Positions 10,141 to 20,108 are shown, counted from the first letter of the stretch. The stretch: 64,000 nucleotides of DNA from Azospirillum fermentarium (GCF_025961205.1 NZ_JAOQNH010000001.1:3124001-3188000), one strand, 5' to 3'. Translations and numbers: made by a program. The notes: generated from the sequence alone by a model not told the origin.

Positions 10141-10169
10141 TTGACTTGGACGGTGGTCCTCTTTATAGA
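10141..10169 (+). promoter_or_regulatory. sigma-70 promoter of rpmH
   Basis: TTGACT and TATAGA are separated by 17 bp, close to the housekeeping consensus, in a locally less GC-rich stretch 47 bp before the rpmH start. Strong promoters are expected for this ribosomal protein gene. Confidence 0.72.
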
Positions 10170-10215
10170 GCGTGGCTCGTTTTTCCTGTGATCTGATGTT
10201 ACGGAGTATTGTGTC

Positions 10216-10350
10216 GTGAAACGCACGTTCCAGCCGAGCAAGCTCGTCCGCAAGCGCCGGCACGGCTTCCGCGCCCGTATGGCCACCGTCGGCGGCCGTA
10301 AGATTCTGGCCCGTCGCCGCGCCCAGGGCCGCAAGGTTCTCTGCGCCTGA
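10216..10350 (+). CDS. rpmH: 50S ribosomal protein L34
   Basis: A 44-residue basic protein with the full L34 sequence pattern: [20 protein letters not shown], then [20 protein letters not shown]. It begins at GTG, with a GGAG site 9 bases upstream; no ATG is available before the conserved KRT(F/Y)QP. It ends 5 bp before the RNase P protein gene, the universal rpmH-rnpA arrangement. Confidence 0.96.
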   Translation: MKRTFQPSKLVRKRRHGFRARMATVGGRKILARRRAQGRKVLCA

Positions 10351-10355
10351 CCGCG

Positions 10356-10850
10356 ATGACGGCGCCCAGCCCACGGGTCGGGCGCCTGAAGCGACGGCCG
10401 GAGTTTCTGGCCGTGGCCGGGACGCGCCGCAAACACGTCGCTCCCGGTCTTATCCTGCAGGTGCGCCGACATGATGAACGGCAGGCCCCGCCACCCGGCG
10501 GGCCGGTGATTCGTCTCGGCCTCACCGCCAGCCGCAAAGTGGGCAACGCGGTCGTGCGCAACCGGGCACGCCGCCGCCTGCGCGAAGCGGCACGGCTTAT
10601 TCTTCCTTTCCACGCCCGTCCCGGCCATGATCTGGTGCTGATCGCGCGCCAGGAAACCGCCGTGCGGCCCTGGGCCGACCTGATCGCCGACCTGACGGCG
10701 GCGCTGAAGCGGCTGGGCCTGTGGCGTGAGCGTGACGGCGGAGCGGCCATTCCGGTGCGGGAAACCCCCGTCCGCGATACGCCCGATACCCCATCATCAC
10801 CGGAAAACGCGCCGGCATCGGCCGGCGCTGCGGCGGAGCATGGCCCATGA
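10356..10850 (+). CDS. rnpA: ribonuclease P protein component
   Basis: Protein cofactor of RNase P, the enzyme that matures tRNA 5' ends. The core has [10 protein letters not shown], the basic RNR motif in [20 protein letters not shown] and the C-terminal DLVLIAR strand. At 164 residues it is longer than the usual 110-130, because of a proline/alanine-rich, probably disordered tail after about residue 125. It overlaps yidD by 4 bp (ATGA). Confidence 0.95.
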   Translation: MTAPSPRVGRLKRRPEFLAVAGTRRKHVAPGLILQVRRHDERQAPPPGGPVIRLGLTASRKVGNAVVRNRARRRLREAARLILPFHARPGHDLVLIARQETAVRPWADLIADLTAALKRLGLWRERDGGAAIPVRETPVRDTPDTPSSPENAPASAGAAAEHGP

Positions 10851-11140
10851 GTCCCCTGGCTCATGGGCTTCGTGCGTTTGTCCATCTCTATCGCTGGACA
10901 TTCTCCCCCTTCGTGGGGCATCACTGCCGCTATCTTCCGACCTGCTCCACCTATGCGCTGGAAGCGCTGGCCAAGCACGGCGCGCTGCGCGGAGGCTGGC
11001 TGACCATCCGCCGGCTGGGGCGCTGCCACCCATGGGGCGGGGCGGGATATGACCCGGTGCCGGACCCCCAGGGGCAGCCGGAACCAAAGGCGGGCCACGG
11101 CAACCGTTCCTGTTGCGGCCCGGCGCATTGCGATCACTAA
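10847..11140 (+). CDS. yidD: membrane protein insertion efficiency factor YidD
   Basis: A 97-residue protein thought to assist YidC-dependent membrane insertion at the inner membrane. The hallmarks are [20 protein letters not shown] followed by [29 protein letters not shown], and the late GYDPVP. It is translationally coupled to rnpA and followed by yidC, the standard order. The short C-terminal extension is rich in Cys and His ([11 protein letters not shown]). Confidence 0.95.
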   Translation: MSPLAHGLRAFVHLYRWTFSPFVGHHCRYLPTCSTYALEALAKHGALRGGWLTIRRLGRCHPWGGAGYDPVPDPQGQPEPKAGHGNRSCCGPAHCDH

Positions 11141-11202
11141 AGACCGGGGTGGCGGCCACGCCGCCCCGGGCCAACAGGCTGGACGGACACTCTCGGGAAG
11201 CC

Positions 11203-12918
11203 ATGACCGAACAACGCAATCTCCTCCTGGCTATCGTGCTGTCGATCGCCATCCTGCTGGGGTTCCAGTATTTCCTTGCCCCGGCGCACAAGCCGCCGCC
11301 CGCCGATCCGGCGCAGCAGCAGACGGCGGCGGTGCCCGGCGGCCCGGCGGCCATTCCCGGCGGCCCCGCCGTGCCGGAAGCGCCCAAGGACCGCGCGCAG
11401 ATCCTGGCCGAACAGGCCGGGGCGCGGGTGCGGATCAACACCCCGTCGCTGCACGGCTCGATCAATCTGGCCGGCGGGCGAATCGACGACCTGACCCTGG
11501 CCGCCTACCGCCAGACCACGGACAAGGACAGCCCGGAAATCGTGCTGCTGGCCCCGTCGGCGTCCAACGACGGCTATTACGCCGAATTCGGCTGGGTGCC
11601 CGAGGACCGCTCGATCCCGGCCCCCGGCCAGGACACGCCGTGGTCGGCCCCGGCGGGCGCCACCCTGACCCCCGACACCCCGGTCACCCTGACCTGGGAC
11701 AACGGCCAGGGCCTGGTGTTCGAAAAGACCTTCGCGGTGGACCGGGACTTCATGTTCACCGTGACCCAGAAGGTGCGCAACACGACATCCAAGCCGGTGT
11801 CGCTGCTGCCCTATTCGCTGGTGTCGCGCCACGGCACGCCCCACACCTCGGGCTATTACATCCTGCATGAAGGCCCGCTGGGCGTCTTCGACGGCAAGCT
11901 GACGGAAGAGAAGTACGACAGCCTGAAGAAGACCCCGACCATCACCAAGACCTCGACCGGCGGCTGGATCGGCATCACCGACAAGTACTGGCTGGTCTCG
12001 CTGGTCCCGGACCAGACGGAGCAGGTCACCGCCCGCTTCGTCTACAACCAGCGCAACAACCAGGACCGCTATCAGGTGGACCTGATGGGTGCGGCCAAGA
12101 CGGTGGAGCCGGGTGCGGTGGCGGAAAACACCGCCCGCCTGTTCGCCGGCGCCAAGCAGGTGAAGCTGCTGGATGCCTATAAGGAAAAGCTGGGCATCTC
12201 CAGCTTCGACCTCGCCATCGACTTCGGCTGGTTCTATTTCCTGACCAAGCCGTTCTTCTATGCGCTGGATTTCCTGGGCACCCTGTTCGGCAACTTCGGC
12301 ATCGCCATCCTGCTGTTCACCGTGGTGGTGAAGGCCGCCTTCTTCCCGCTTGCCAACAAGTCGTATCACGCGATGAGCAAGATGAAGAAGCTGCAGCCCA
12401 AGATGCAGGAGCTGCGGCAGAAGTACGCCGACGATCAGGCCCGCATGAACCAGGAACTGATGGGCCTGTACAAGCGGGAAAAGGTCAACCCGGTGTCGGG
12501 CTGCCTGCCCATCCTGATCCAGATCCCGGTGTTCTTCGCGCTGTACAAGGTGCTGTTCGTCACCATCGAAATGCGGCATGCGCCGTTCTTCGGCTGGATC
12601 CATGACCTGTCCGCCCCCGATCCGACCACCATCTTCAACCTGTTCGGCCTGATCCCGTGGCACCCGCCGGCCATGCTGATGCTGGGCGCGTGGCCGCTGA
12701 TCATGGGCGTGACCATGTGGCTGCAGCAGAAGCTGAACCCGGCGCCGCCCGATCCGGTGCAGCAGAAGGTGTTCATGTTCCTGCCCGTCGTCTTCACCTT
12801 CATGCTGGCCAGCTTCCCCGCCGGTCTGGTGATCTACTGGGCGTGGAACAACCTGCTGTCGGTGGCGCAGCAGTGGTTCATCATGCGCCAGGACGGGGTG
12901 AAGGCGCCGCTGGCCTGA
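11203..12918 (+). CDS. yidC: membrane protein insertase YidC
   Basis: The inner-membrane insertase and foldase, 571 residues. An N-terminal anchor helix (about 6-24) is followed by a long proline-rich linker, a periplasmic beta-sandwich domain (about 65-350) and the conserved five-helix 60KD_IMP core (about 355-560). The core contains FFPLANKSYHAMSKMKKLQPKM and KVNPVSGCLPILIQIPVFFALYKVL. The start MTEQRNLLLAIVLSI fits the family; a longer frame upstream overlaps the yidD tail and is not needed. Confidence 0.97.
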   Translation: MTEQRNLLLAIVLSIAILLGFQYFLAPAHKPPPADPAQQQTAAVPGGPAAIPGGPAVPEAPKDRAQILAEQAGARVRINTPSLHGSINLAGGRIDDLTLAAYRQTTDKDSPEIVLLAPSASNDGYYAEFGWVPEDRSIPAPGQDTPWSAPAGATLTPDTPVTLTWDNGQGLVFEKTFAVDRDFMFTVTQKVRNTTSKPVSLLPYSLVSRHGTPHTSGYYILHEGPLGVFDGKLTEEKYDSLKKTPTITKTSTGGWIGITDKYWLVSLVPDQTEQVTARFVYNQRNNQDRYQVDLMGAAKTVEPGAVAENTARLFAGAKQVKLLDAYKEKLGISSFDLAIDFGWFYFLTKPFFYALDFLGTLFGNFGIAILLFTVVVKAAFFPLANKSYHAMSKMKKLQPKMQELRQKYADDQARMNQELMGLYKREKVNPVSGCLPILIQIPVFFALYKVLFVTIEMRHAPFFGWIHDLSAPDPTTIFNLFGLIPWHPPAMLMLGAWPLIMGVTMWLQQKLNPAPPDPVQQKVFMFLPVVFTFMLASFPAGLVIYWAWNNLLSVAQQWFIMRQDGVKAPLA

Positions 12919-12957
12919 TCCTGCTGGCCTGATCCCTGGTTTCGTGCTTCTTTCGGG

Positions 12958-12989
12958 GGGCTCCGCCGCTGACCGCGGCGGGGCCCTTT
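12958..12989 (+). terminator. hairpin after yidC
   Basis: A 12-bp stem (GGGCTCCGCCGC / GCGGCGGGGCCC, one T-G pair) with a 5-base loop is followed by TTTCGCTGTTCG. The T tract is weak, so read-through into engB is possible. Confidence 0.6.
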
Positions 12990-13026
12990 CGCTGTTCGTG
13001 CTGTTTTGTTGTCAGGATGTCCCGTT

Positions 13027-13707
13027 ATGACCGACGCTTCCGCCTCCGGCCCCTCCCTCACCGCCACCTTGTCCGCCGAGGAGATCGAAGCGGGACGGCT
13101 TCTGTTCGCGCAGGCGTGCGATTTCGTCTGGGGTGCCGACCGGCTGGACCAGTTGCCCGAAGCGCGGCTGCCGGAAATCGCCTTTGCCGGGCGGTCCAAC
13201 GTCGGCAAATCCAGCCTGATCAACGCGCTGACCGGGCGCAAGACGCTGGCCCGCACCTCCAACACGCCGGGGCGCACGCAGCAGCTCAACTTCTTCGACC
13301 TGGGGCGCCGGCTGCTGCTGGTGGACATGCCGGGCTATGGCTACGCCAAGGAATCCAAGGAGAAGGTGGAGGCGTGGAACGACATGGTCCGCCGCTTCCT
13401 CAAGGGCCGGGTCACGCTGCGCCGCGCCTTCGTGCTGGTGGACGCCCGCCACGGGCTGAAGCCCAACGACGACGAGATCATGAAGATGCTGGACCAGGCC
13501 GCCGTGATGTATCAGGTGGTGCTGACCAAGGCCGACAAGGTGAAGCCCCCCGCCCTGGTGACGGTGAAGGCCGCCACGGAAAAGGCGCTGAAGAAACACC
13601 CCGCCGCCTTCCCCGAGGTTCACGTCACCTCGTCGGAGAACGGCACCGGCATCGCCGAGCTGCGGGCGGTGATGGCGCAGATGGCCGAATCGGCCCCGCT
13701 GACGTAA
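13027..13707 (+). CDS. engB: ribosome biogenesis GTP-binding protein YsxC/EngB
   Basis: An essential GTPase acting in late large-subunit ribosome assembly. It has 226 residues with G1 GRSNVGKSSL, G2 around TSNTPGRTQQLNFF, G3 DMPGYGYA and G4 TKADK. The ATG starting MTDASAS was chosen because the family's N-terminal helix follows it; an upstream start adds only seven residues. It sits between yidC and argB, an order common in alphaproteobacteria. Confidence 0.95.
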   Translation: MTDASASGPSLTATLSAEEIEAGRLLFAQACDFVWGADRLDQLPEARLPEIAFAGRSNVGKSSLINALTGRKTLARTSNTPGRTQQLNFFDLGRRLLLVDMPGYGYAKESKEKVEAWNDMVRRFLKGRVTLRRAFVLVDARHGLKPNDDEIMKMLDQAAVMYQVVLTKADKVKPPALVTVKAATEKALKKHPAAFPEVHVTSSENGTGIAELRAVMAQMAESAPLT

Positions 13708-13720
13708 AGAGACCATACCC

Positions 13721-14983
13721 ATGCACCTGTCCCCCGCCTTCGTCTTCCTGATCCAGGCGCTGCTGCTGATCGTCGGGCCGTTCGCCCTGTGGCGGGCGGC
13801 GGGCGTGCGGCGGGTGGCGCCGATGGTGGTGGTGCAGATCCTGTTCGGCATCGCCCTCGGCCCCTCCCTGCTGGGCCGCATGGCGCCGGAGGTGTGGGGC
13901 ACCCTGTTCGGCGGCGCGGTCCTGGCGCCGCTGACGGGCCTGGGCTGGCTGGCGGTGGTGTTCTTCGCCTTCCTCACCGGGCTGCATCTGGACGTGGCCG
14001 ACATGCGCGGGCGCGGACGGGCGGTGGGGGCGGTGGCGGTGTCCAGCATGGTCATCCCCACCCTGGCCGGGGCCGGCACCGGCCTGTGGGTGGCCGATGC
14101 CTTCCCCGCCATGGCCGGGCCGGCGGCCACGCCCGCCCTGTTCGCCGCCGGATTCGGGGTGTGCCTGGGGGTGACGGCGCTGCCGGTGCTGGGAGCGATC
14201 CTGCGGGAAATGGGGCTGACCTCCACCCGGCTGGGGGCGCTGGCGCTGGCCTGTGCGGCGGTGAACGACGCGCTGTTGTGGGTGGCGCTGGCGGCCCTGC
14301 TGGGGGCGGCCACCGGCGGCGGCGAAGCGGTCCTGCTGACGCTGGCCGGCGGGGCGGCGATTCCGGCGGTGTTGTGGGGCGTGGTGCGGCCCTGGCTGGC
14401 CGCCCGCATCGGCAGCCAGCCGCCGATGCTGGACGACGCCCACCTGATCGGCATCTGCGCGCTGCTGCTGCTGACCGCGGCGGTGAGCGAGGCCGTGGGG
14501 CTGCATTACATCCTGGGCGCCTTCCTGGCCGGCACCGCCATCCCGAAGCCGCTGGCCGCCGCCGTGCTGGCGCGGGTGGAATCGGTGACGACGCTGGTGC
14601 TGCTGCCGTTCTTCTTCACCCTGACCGGGCTCAAGGTGACGGTCACCGCCGATTCGCCCGCGCTGTGGGCGGTGTTCCTGGTGGCCACGGCGGTGACCAT
14701 CGTCACCAAGCTGCTGGGCAGCGCGGTCCCCGCCCGTCTGGCCGGCATCCCCCCGTACGATGCGTGGCGGCTGGGGGCGCTGATGCCGTGCAAGGGGTTG
14801 ATGGAGGTGGTGGTTCTGACCGTGCTGCTGGAGGCCGGCATCCTGTCGGGGGCCGGTTTCTCGGCGCTGGTGCTGATGGCGGTGGCGGTCACGGCACTGA
14901 CGCAGCCCATGACCCGTCTGGCCGCCCGCCTCGCGCACGGTGACACGAAAACTCCGCTAGGCAGGACCGCCGGCTTCCGATAA
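13721..14983 (+). CDS. cation:proton antiporter, CPA2 family
   Basis: A 420-residue integral membrane protein with about 12-13 hydrophobic segments. It has the Na+/H+ exchanger fold pattern, including [28 protein letters not shown], an unwound-helix region near [14 protein letters not shown] and the late [22 protein letters not shown]. There is no C-terminal TrkA-N or RCK domain. Ion specificity (Na+ or K+) cannot be read from sequence. It starts 13 bp after engB and ends 11 bp before argB, so all three may share a transcript. Confidence 0.82.
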   Translation: MHLSPAFVFLIQALLLIVGPFALWRAAGVRRVAPMVVVQILFGIALGPSLLGRMAPEVWGTLFGGAVLAPLTGLGWLAVVFFAFLTGLHLDVADMRGRGRAVGAVAVSSMVIPTLAGAGTGLWVADAFPAMAGPAATPALFAAGFGVCLGVTALPVLGAILREMGLTSTRLGALALACAAVNDALLWVALAALLGAATGGGEAVLLTLAGGAAIPAVLWGVVRPWLAARIGSQPPMLDDAHLIGICALLLLTAAVSEAVGLHYILGAFLAGTAIPKPLAAAVLARVESVTTLVLLPFFFTLTGLKVTVTADSPALWAVFLVATAVTIVTKLLGSAVPARLAGIPPYDAWRLGALMPCKGLMEVVVLTVLLEAGILSGAGFSALVLMAVAVTALTQPMTRLAARLAHGDTKTPLGRTAGFR

Positions 14984-14994
14984 AGAAGCGGTCC

Positions 14995-15921
14995 ATGTCC
15001 ACGCTGACGGATGATAGTCCCGTGACGATGACCGAACGCGAAGAGTGGCTGGGCAAGGCCCGCACCCTGTCCGAAGCCCTTCCCTACATGCGCCGCTACG
15101 CCGGCCGCACCTTCGTCATCAAGTATGGCGGGCACGCCATGGGTGACGACAGCCTGGCCGAGCTGTTCGCCCGCGACATCGTGCTGCTGAAACAGGTGGG
15201 CATCAACCCGGTGGTGGTCCACGGCGGCGGGCCGCAGATCGGCCAGATGCTGGACCGGCTGAAGATCAAGTCGAGCTTCATCGACGGCCTGCGCGTCACC
15301 GACAAGGAGACGGTCGAGGTGGTGGAGATGGTGCTCGCCGGCTCCATCAACAAGCAGATCGTCTCGGCCATCAACCGCCAGGGCGGCAAGGCCGTCGGCC
15401 TGTCGGGCAAGGACGGCCAGCTTCTGATCGCCCGCAAGCTGCGCCGCACCCAGCGCGACCCCGACAGCGCCATCGAACAGGTGCTGGACCTGGGCTTCGT
15501 CGGGGAACCGCATCAGGTCAACCCGCAGATCATCCACGGGCTGACCCAGGCCGACATCATCCCCGTCATCGCCCCCATCGGCGTGGACCGCCAGGGCGAG
15601 ACCTACAACATCAACGCCGACACCGCCGCCGGGGCCATCGCCGCGGCGCTGGGGGCGACCCGCTTCTTCCTGCTGACCGACGTGGCCGGTGTTCTGGACA
15701 AGAACAAGGAACTGATCCCGCGCATGACGCTGGAGGATGCCCGCACCGCCATCGCCGACGGCACCGCCAAGGGCGGCATGATCCCCAAGATCGAAACCTG
15801 CATCGACGCGGTGGAACAGGGCGTGGACGCCGCGGTGATTCTGGACGGCCGGGTGCCCCACGCCCTGCTGCTGGAAATCTTTACCGAGGGTGGGGCCGGG
15901 ACACTGATTGGCCGGGAGTGA
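14995..15921 (+). CDS. argB: acetylglutamate kinase
   Basis: Phosphorylates N-acetyl-L-glutamate in arginine biosynthesis, in the cytoplasm. The 308-residue product has amino-acid kinase motifs: [12 protein letters not shown] near the N-terminus, [12 protein letters not shown], the substrate loop region [27 protein letters not shown] and the C-terminal [10 protein letters not shown]. The long N-terminal helix ([19 protein letters not shown]) is typical of arginine-inhibited hexameric forms, so feedback inhibition by arginine is likely. Confidence 0.96.
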   Translation: MSTLTDDSPVTMTEREEWLGKARTLSEALPYMRRYAGRTFVIKYGGHAMGDDSLAELFARDIVLLKQVGINPVVVHGGGPQIGQMLDRLKIKSSFIDGLRVTDKETVEVVEMVLAGSINKQIVSAINRQGGKAVGLSGKDGQLLIARKLRRTQRDPDSAIEQVLDLGFVGEPHQVNPQIIHGLTQADIIPVIAPIGVDRQGETYNINADTAAGAIAAALGATRFFLLTDVAGVLDKNKELIPRMTLEDARTAIADGTAKGGMIPKIETCIDAVEQGVDAAVILDGRVPHALLLEIFTEGGAGTLIGRE

Positions 15922-15943
15922 TCCCGGCCCTATATACCGTCCC

Positions 15944-16258
15944 ATGACCGATCTGCGCCGACAGTTGCTCCGCCAGATGGAGGCGATCCGCCAGCGCCTG
16001 GACCCCAAGGTTCTGGACCGCGCCCGGTGGGCCGCCTTCGGCAAGGTTCCCTATGACCGGGACGAGGCCCGGCAGGCCGTCAGCCTGTTCCTCGATTCCC
16101 GCGACGACGGCGGCGTCTTCCGCGCCAAGCTGGAGGACGCCCTGCGGAAAGAGGGGGAGACGCTGGACCTTCCGGCCCCCTCCCCCCCATCCGCCGATTC
16201 CGGCGGGCCGTCCGGCCCCCACCCGCTGAAACCGCGGCGGACCGGCCGCATCACCTGA
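15944..16258 (+). CDS. small conserved-looking protein, unknown
   Basis: A 104-residue basic protein starting MTDLRRQLLRQMEAIRQRLDP. An N-terminal helical part and a middle VPYDRDEARQAVSLFLDSRDDGGVFRAKLEDAL are followed by a proline/serine-rich tail. There is no signal peptide or membrane segment. It lies 22 bp after argB on the same strand. I do not recognise the family. Codon use matches its neighbours, which supports a real gene. Confidence 0.6.
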   Translation: MTDLRRQLLRQMEAIRQRLDPKVLDRARWAAFGKVPYDRDEARQAVSLFLDSRDDGGVFRAKLEDALRKEGETLDLPAPSPPSADSGGPSGPHPLKPRRTGRIT

Positions 16259-16298
16259 CCACCCGGAAAAACCCGTTCCCCCGCGGGAGGTGCCGCCG

Positions 16299-17279
16299 AT
16301 GCTGCAGGTTTTCATCAACGAGGGCGGGCGGCTGGTGCGGGCGCGCTGGACCGAGGGGGCGGAGCTGCCCAGCGCCACCGTGTGGGTCGATCTGCTCAAC
16401 CCCACCGCCGACGAGGTGGCCGCCGCCGAGCGCTGCCTGGGCCAGCGCCTGCCCACCCGCGCCCAGATGGCCGAGATCGAGGATTCCAGCCGCCTGCGCC
16501 TGGGCACCGCATCGCTGCACATGACCGTTCTGGCCCTGGTGTGGGCCGACACCGATCAGCCCAAGATGGCGCCAGTCAGCCTCGTGCTGTCCGGCGGGCG
16601 GCTGGCCACGGTCCACCACATCGACCCCCAGCCCTTCCTGACCTTCCGCCGCAAGGTCACCCATCAGGGCTTCGTGCCGGCGCGGGCGGATGCGGTGATG
16701 ACCGCCCTGATCGACGCGCTGCTCGAACGCACGGCCAACGTGCTGCGCCGGGTGGGGATCGAATTGGAAGCCATGGGCCAGCGGTCGTTCCACCGCGGCA
16801 TACCGGGCCGGGCCGCCCCGCCCCGCGACGACGGCCGCACCCTGCGCCGGCTGGGGCAGGCCGGGCAATTGGTGGCCAAGGCCCACGAAAGCCTGTCGAG
16901 TCTTCACCGCATTCTCGATTTCCTGGCCCGCGGCAGCGGCGATGCCCTGCTGTCCAAGGACTCGCGGCGCTGGTCGCGGGGTGCGGTGCTGGACGCCAAG
17001 GGGCTGACCGAATACGCCCAGTTCCTGGCGTCGAAGGTGCGGCTGCTGCTGGAAACCACGCTGGGCCAGATCAACGTCGAGCAGAACGAGATCGTCAAGA
17101 TCCTCAGCGTGGCGTCCGTCGGCCTGTTCCCGCCCACGCTGATCGCCAGCCTGTGCGGCATGAATTTCATTGCCGAACCGGGACGCCATTGGGAATTCGG
17201 CTATCCCCTGGCGATGCTGGCCATCATCGCATCGGGTCTTATCCCCATGTGGTATTTCCGCCGGAAGAGGTGGATGTAG
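16299..17279 (+). CDS. CorA-family divalent cation transporter
   Basis: A 326-residue protein with a long cytoplasmic N-terminal domain and two C-terminal membrane helices. The diagnostic GMN motif (SLCGMNF) follows the first helix (SVASVGLFPPTLIA), and the protein ends in a basic tail (YFRRKRWM) after the second. CorA proteins form pentameric Mg2+, Co2+ or Ni2+ channels; some relatives (ZntB) move zinc. Substrate is not decidable here. The ATG was chosen over an overlapping GTG because GGGAGG lies 8 bases upstream of it. Confidence 0.9.
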   Translation: MLQVFINEGGRLVRARWTEGAELPSATVWVDLLNPTADEVAAAERCLGQRLPTRAQMAEIEDSSRLRLGTASLHMTVLALVWADTDQPKMAPVSLVLSGGRLATVHHIDPQPFLTFRRKVTHQGFVPARADAVMTALIDALLERTANVLRRVGIELEAMGQRSFHRGIPGRAAPPRDDGRTLRRLGQAGQLVAKAHESLSSLHRILDFLARGSGDALLSKDSRRWSRGAVLDAKGLTEYAQFLASKVRLLLETTLGQINVEQNEIVKILSVASVGLFPPTLIASLCGMNFIAEPGRHWEFGYPLAMLAIIASGLIPMWYFRRKRWM

Positions 17280-17386
17280 CCGCCCCGCAGCACCCCCGGA
17301 CAAAGGGGGCACACCCCTTTTGGACGCAAGCCTTCGCCGCGATTACGGGTTAAATTGAACCCGTTCAACCAAGCGGGTGCCCTCCC

Positions 17387-17638
17387 ATGACCCACACGCT
17401 GACCGACCCGGTTCTGCCATCCTCCACCAGGGAAAACCCGGCCGGTGCGCGGGGCGAGCGCTCCACCCCATCCCCTGGCCTTCCCCCCGGCCTGCTGCCT
17501 CTGCCCCCCGCCGGCGAACCCAAGATGCGGGGGATGAAGCTGGTGGCGGTGTGGGCCGGGCTGGCGCTGGGAGCATGGGGTGCGGTGGCCGGGCTCGGCT
17601 ATGGGCTCTATTGGCTGGTTCAGGCCCTGCTCGGCTGA
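17387..17638 (+). CDS. small single-pass membrane protein, unknown
   Basis: 83 residues: a polar, proline-rich N-terminal half followed by one clear transmembrane helix (about residues 51-80, KLVAVWAGLALGAWGAV onward). Unknown function. A shorter version starting at an internal ATG (MRGMKLVAV) is possible and would be mostly membrane helix. Confidence 0.45.
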   Translation: MTHTLTDPVLPSSTRENPAGARGERSTPSPGLPPGLLPLPPAGEPKMRGMKLVAVWAGLALGAWGAVAGLGYGLYWLVQALLG

Positions 17639-17752
17639 GAACGGCGCCGCCGGGGTAACCCGGATGGTTCGTCCCCCCTGGCCTTCCTGCGGCAAATGGG
17701 CCAAAGTGGCGTGCCCGCCCAGGGAGCAGGCGGCAAACATCCGGGGGGATAG

Positions 17753-18367
17753 ATGATCACGCTCTACACCTTCGCCACGCCCAACGGGCACAAGGCGTCG
17801 ATCCTGTTCGAAGAGCTGGGCATCCCGTACCGGGTCCACGCGCTGGACCTGATGGGGGGAGAAAACAAGTCACCGGCGTACAAGGCCATCAGCCCCATCG
17901 GCAAGCTGCCGGCGGTGGTGGAGGAATTGCCGGGCGGCGCCCAGCGGCGGCTGTTCGGGTCGGGGGCCATCCTGCTGCACTATGCCCAGCGCACCGGGCG
18001 CCTGCTGCCCGACGGCGACCAGAAGGGCGAGGCGCTGTCGTGGCTGATGCTGGGTGTCAGCGACCTGGGTCCGGCGGCGGTGGACATGTTCCGCTTCTCG
18101 GTCCGTGCGCCGGAAAAGATCCCCTATGCCATCGACCTGTTCAAGGGCGAGCTGGTCCGCTGCTACGACGCGCTGGAACAGCGGCTGGGCGCGGTGGAGT
18201 ATCTGGCCGAAACCTATTCCATCGCCGACATCGCCTGCTACCCCTTCATCGCCGCGGCGGCGGTGGCGGGCAGCGGCCTGCTGGACCGTTACCCCAACAT
18301 CAAGCGCTGGCACGACACCGTGGGCGAGCGCCCGGCGGTCAAACGGGGGATGGCCGTGCCGGAATAA
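17753..18367 (+). CDS. glutathione S-transferase family protein, nu-class-like
   Basis: A 204-residue thioredoxin-fold plus helical-domain protein. The start MITLYTFATPNGHKASILFEELG carries the T-P-N-G-x-K segment seen in the E. coli YfcG/YghU (nu) class, which binds glutathione or its disulfide and has disulfide-bond reductase activity. FGSGAILLHYA corresponds to the E/SS glutathione-binding turn, and the C-terminal helical domain has TYSIADIACYPFI, the N-capping box motif. Likely cytoplasmic, in thiol redox or detoxification. It appears monocistronic. Confidence 0.85.
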   Translation: MITLYTFATPNGHKASILFEELGIPYRVHALDLMGGENKSPAYKAISPIGKLPAVVEELPGGAQRRLFGSGAILLHYAQRTGRLLPDGDQKGEALSWLMLGVSDLGPAAVDMFRFSVRAPEKIPYAIDLFKGELVRCYDALEQRLGAVEYLAETYSIADIACYPFIAAAAVAGSGLLDRYPNIKRWHDTVGERPAVKRGMAVPE

Positions 18368-18453
18368 GCGGCCATGCACACCGGAATCATTCCAGCCTGA
18401 TGACAAACGCCCTTTGCGGCCTAGATAGCGTCTGGCCGTAGCGGAGTTGCACG

Positions 18454-19626
18454 ATGCCGATCCTACCCCGTCTGTCCGAATTGCACGCCGACATGGTGCT
18501 GTGGCGGCGCGACATCCACGCCCACCCCGAACTGGCGTACGAGGAGCACCGCACGTCGGATCTGGTGGCCGGCGTGATGGCCGGCTGCGGGATCGAGGTG
18601 CACCGGGGGCTGGGGTCCACCGGGGTGGTGGGGGTGATCCGCGGCCGGGAACCGGGGGATCGCGCCATCGGCCTGCGCGCCGACATGGACGCGCTGCCGA
18701 TGCCCGAGGCCAACGGCTTCGCCCACGCGTCCTGCAACCACGGCACGATGCACGCCTGCGGCCACGACGGCCACACCACCATGCTGCTGGGAGCGGCGCG
18801 GTATCTGGCCGAAACCCGCAATTTCAAGGGCACCGTCTACGCCATCTTCCAGCCCGCGGAAGAGGGCAAGGCCGGCGCCCAGCGCATGATCGACGACGGG
18901 CTGTTCACCCGCTTTCCCATGGATCAGGTCTATGGGCTGCACAACTGGCCGGAAATGCCGGCGGGGCGCATCGCGGTGCACCCCGGCCCGGTGATGGCGG
19001 CGGCGGATCATTTCACCGTCACCGTGTCGGGGCTGGGCACCCACGCGGCCATGCCCCACCGCGGCGTCGATCCGGTGCTGGTGGGGGCCCACATCATCAC
19101 CGCCGCCCAAAGCCTGGTCAGCCGCGGCACCGATCCGCTGGATTCCGCCGTGCTGTCGATCACCTGGGTCGAGGCCGGCACCACCTTCAACGTCATCCCG
19201 CCCGAAGCCAAGCTGCACGGCACCATCCGCAGCTTCCAGCCCGAAACCCGCGAGCGGCTGCACGCCCAGTTCGCCCGGCTGGTGGAAAACGTGGCCGCCG
19301 CCTTCGGCGCCAACGCCGAGTTGGAGCTTGACCCCGGCTATCCCCCCACCGTCAACAGCGTGGCCGAGGCCGAGGCCGCCGCCCGCGCCGCCGCCCTGGT
19401 GGTGGGAGAGGACAACGTGGATTGGGCACCATCCCCGTCCATGGCGGCGGAGGATTTCGGCTACATGCTCCAGCAACGGCCCGGCTGCTACATCTGGCTG
19501 GGCCAGGGCGAGGCGGTGCCGGGGGCCAAGCTGCACAACCCCCGCTACGACTTCAACGACGCCATGCTGCCGGTGGGGGCCAGCTATTGGGTGACGCTGG
19601 CCGAATCGCTGCTGCCGCTGGAATAA
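18454..19626 (+). CDS. M20 family amidohydrolase (hippurate/N-acyl amino acid hydrolase type)
   Basis: A 390-residue zinc/manganese metallopeptidase-fold enzyme that releases amino acids from N-acyl or N-aryl conjugates in the cytoplasm. Visible motifs are RRDIHAHPELAYEEHRT, LRADMDALPM, the metal-binding MHACGHDGHTTMLLGAA, the catalytic glutamates in FQPAEEG and the late AEDFGYMLQQRPG. A dimerisation domain lies at about residues 185-295. Length and motifs match AmaA/HipO-type enzymes. The physiological substrate cannot be told from sequence. Confidence 0.9.
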   Translation: MPILPRLSELHADMVLWRRDIHAHPELAYEEHRTSDLVAGVMAGCGIEVHRGLGSTGVVGVIRGREPGDRAIGLRADMDALPMPEANGFAHASCNHGTMHACGHDGHTTMLLGAARYLAETRNFKGTVYAIFQPAEEGKAGAQRMIDDGLFTRFPMDQVYGLHNWPEMPAGRIAVHPGPVMAAADHFTVTVSGLGTHAAMPHRGVDPVLVGAHIITAAQSLVSRGTDPLDSAVLSITWVEAGTTFNVIPPEAKLHGTIRSFQPETRERLHAQFARLVENVAAAFGANAELELDPGYPPTVNSVAEAEAAARAAALVVGEDNVDWAPSPSMAAEDFGYMLQQRPGCYIWLGQGEAVPGAKLHNPRYDFNDAMLPVGASYWVTLAESLLPLE

Positions 19627-19627
19627 G

Positions 19628-20041
19628 TCACTCCGCCGTCTTGGGCGGGCGGTAGCCGCGGCCCGGAATCGGGAACAGCCCGGCGGTCAGGCTCTTGCCC
19701 ATGTGCTCGGCCTTGGCATAGGCGCGCTCGGCGTCGGCGGGGGACAGCACCTCGTCGCAGGTCTGGCGGAACAGCGCCAGCCAGCGGGTGAAGTGCGCCG
19801 GCTCCAGCCCCAGTCCCACATGGGTCATGAAGGGGCTGCCCTTGTATTTCCGGTTGCCGATCAGATGGGCGGCCCAGAAATCGTCCAACTGGCCGAAATG
19901 CGCCTCCCAATTCATGTCCGCCCGCTCGAACACCGGCCCCAGCTCGGCATCGGCGCGCGCCCGCTCATAAAACCGCCGGACCAGCCGGGTCACATCGTCC
20001 ATGGTCGCCGTGGCCGGGGTGGGAGCGGGATCGTGGGACAT
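19628..20041 (-). CDS. group III truncated haemoglobin
   Basis: A 137-residue 2-on-2 globin. The family patterns are VTRLVRRFYERARAD, the LDDFWAAHLIGNRKYKGSPFMTHVGL segment holding the haem-facing residues, and the tryptophan in HFTRWLALFRQTCDE. Group III globins bind oxygen, nitric oxide or peroxide-type ligands; roles in nitrosative or microaerobic stress are proposed. It converges on the M20 gene, with 1 bp between the two ends, and is transcribed away from the MITE-bearing spacer. Confidence 0.88.
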   Translation of the reverse strand: MSHDPAPTPATATMDDVTRLVRRFYERARADAELGPVFERADMNWEAHFGQLDDFWAAHLIGNRKYKGSPFMTHVGLGLEPAHFTRWLALFRQTCDEVLSPADAERAYAKAEHMGKSLTAGLFPIPGRGYRPPKTAE

Positions 20042-20108
20042 GCGGGTGCCTCATAAAACAATGGGGTGGACGGACAGTTTCCGTTGTATCCCGAACACCA
20101 CAGCGGAA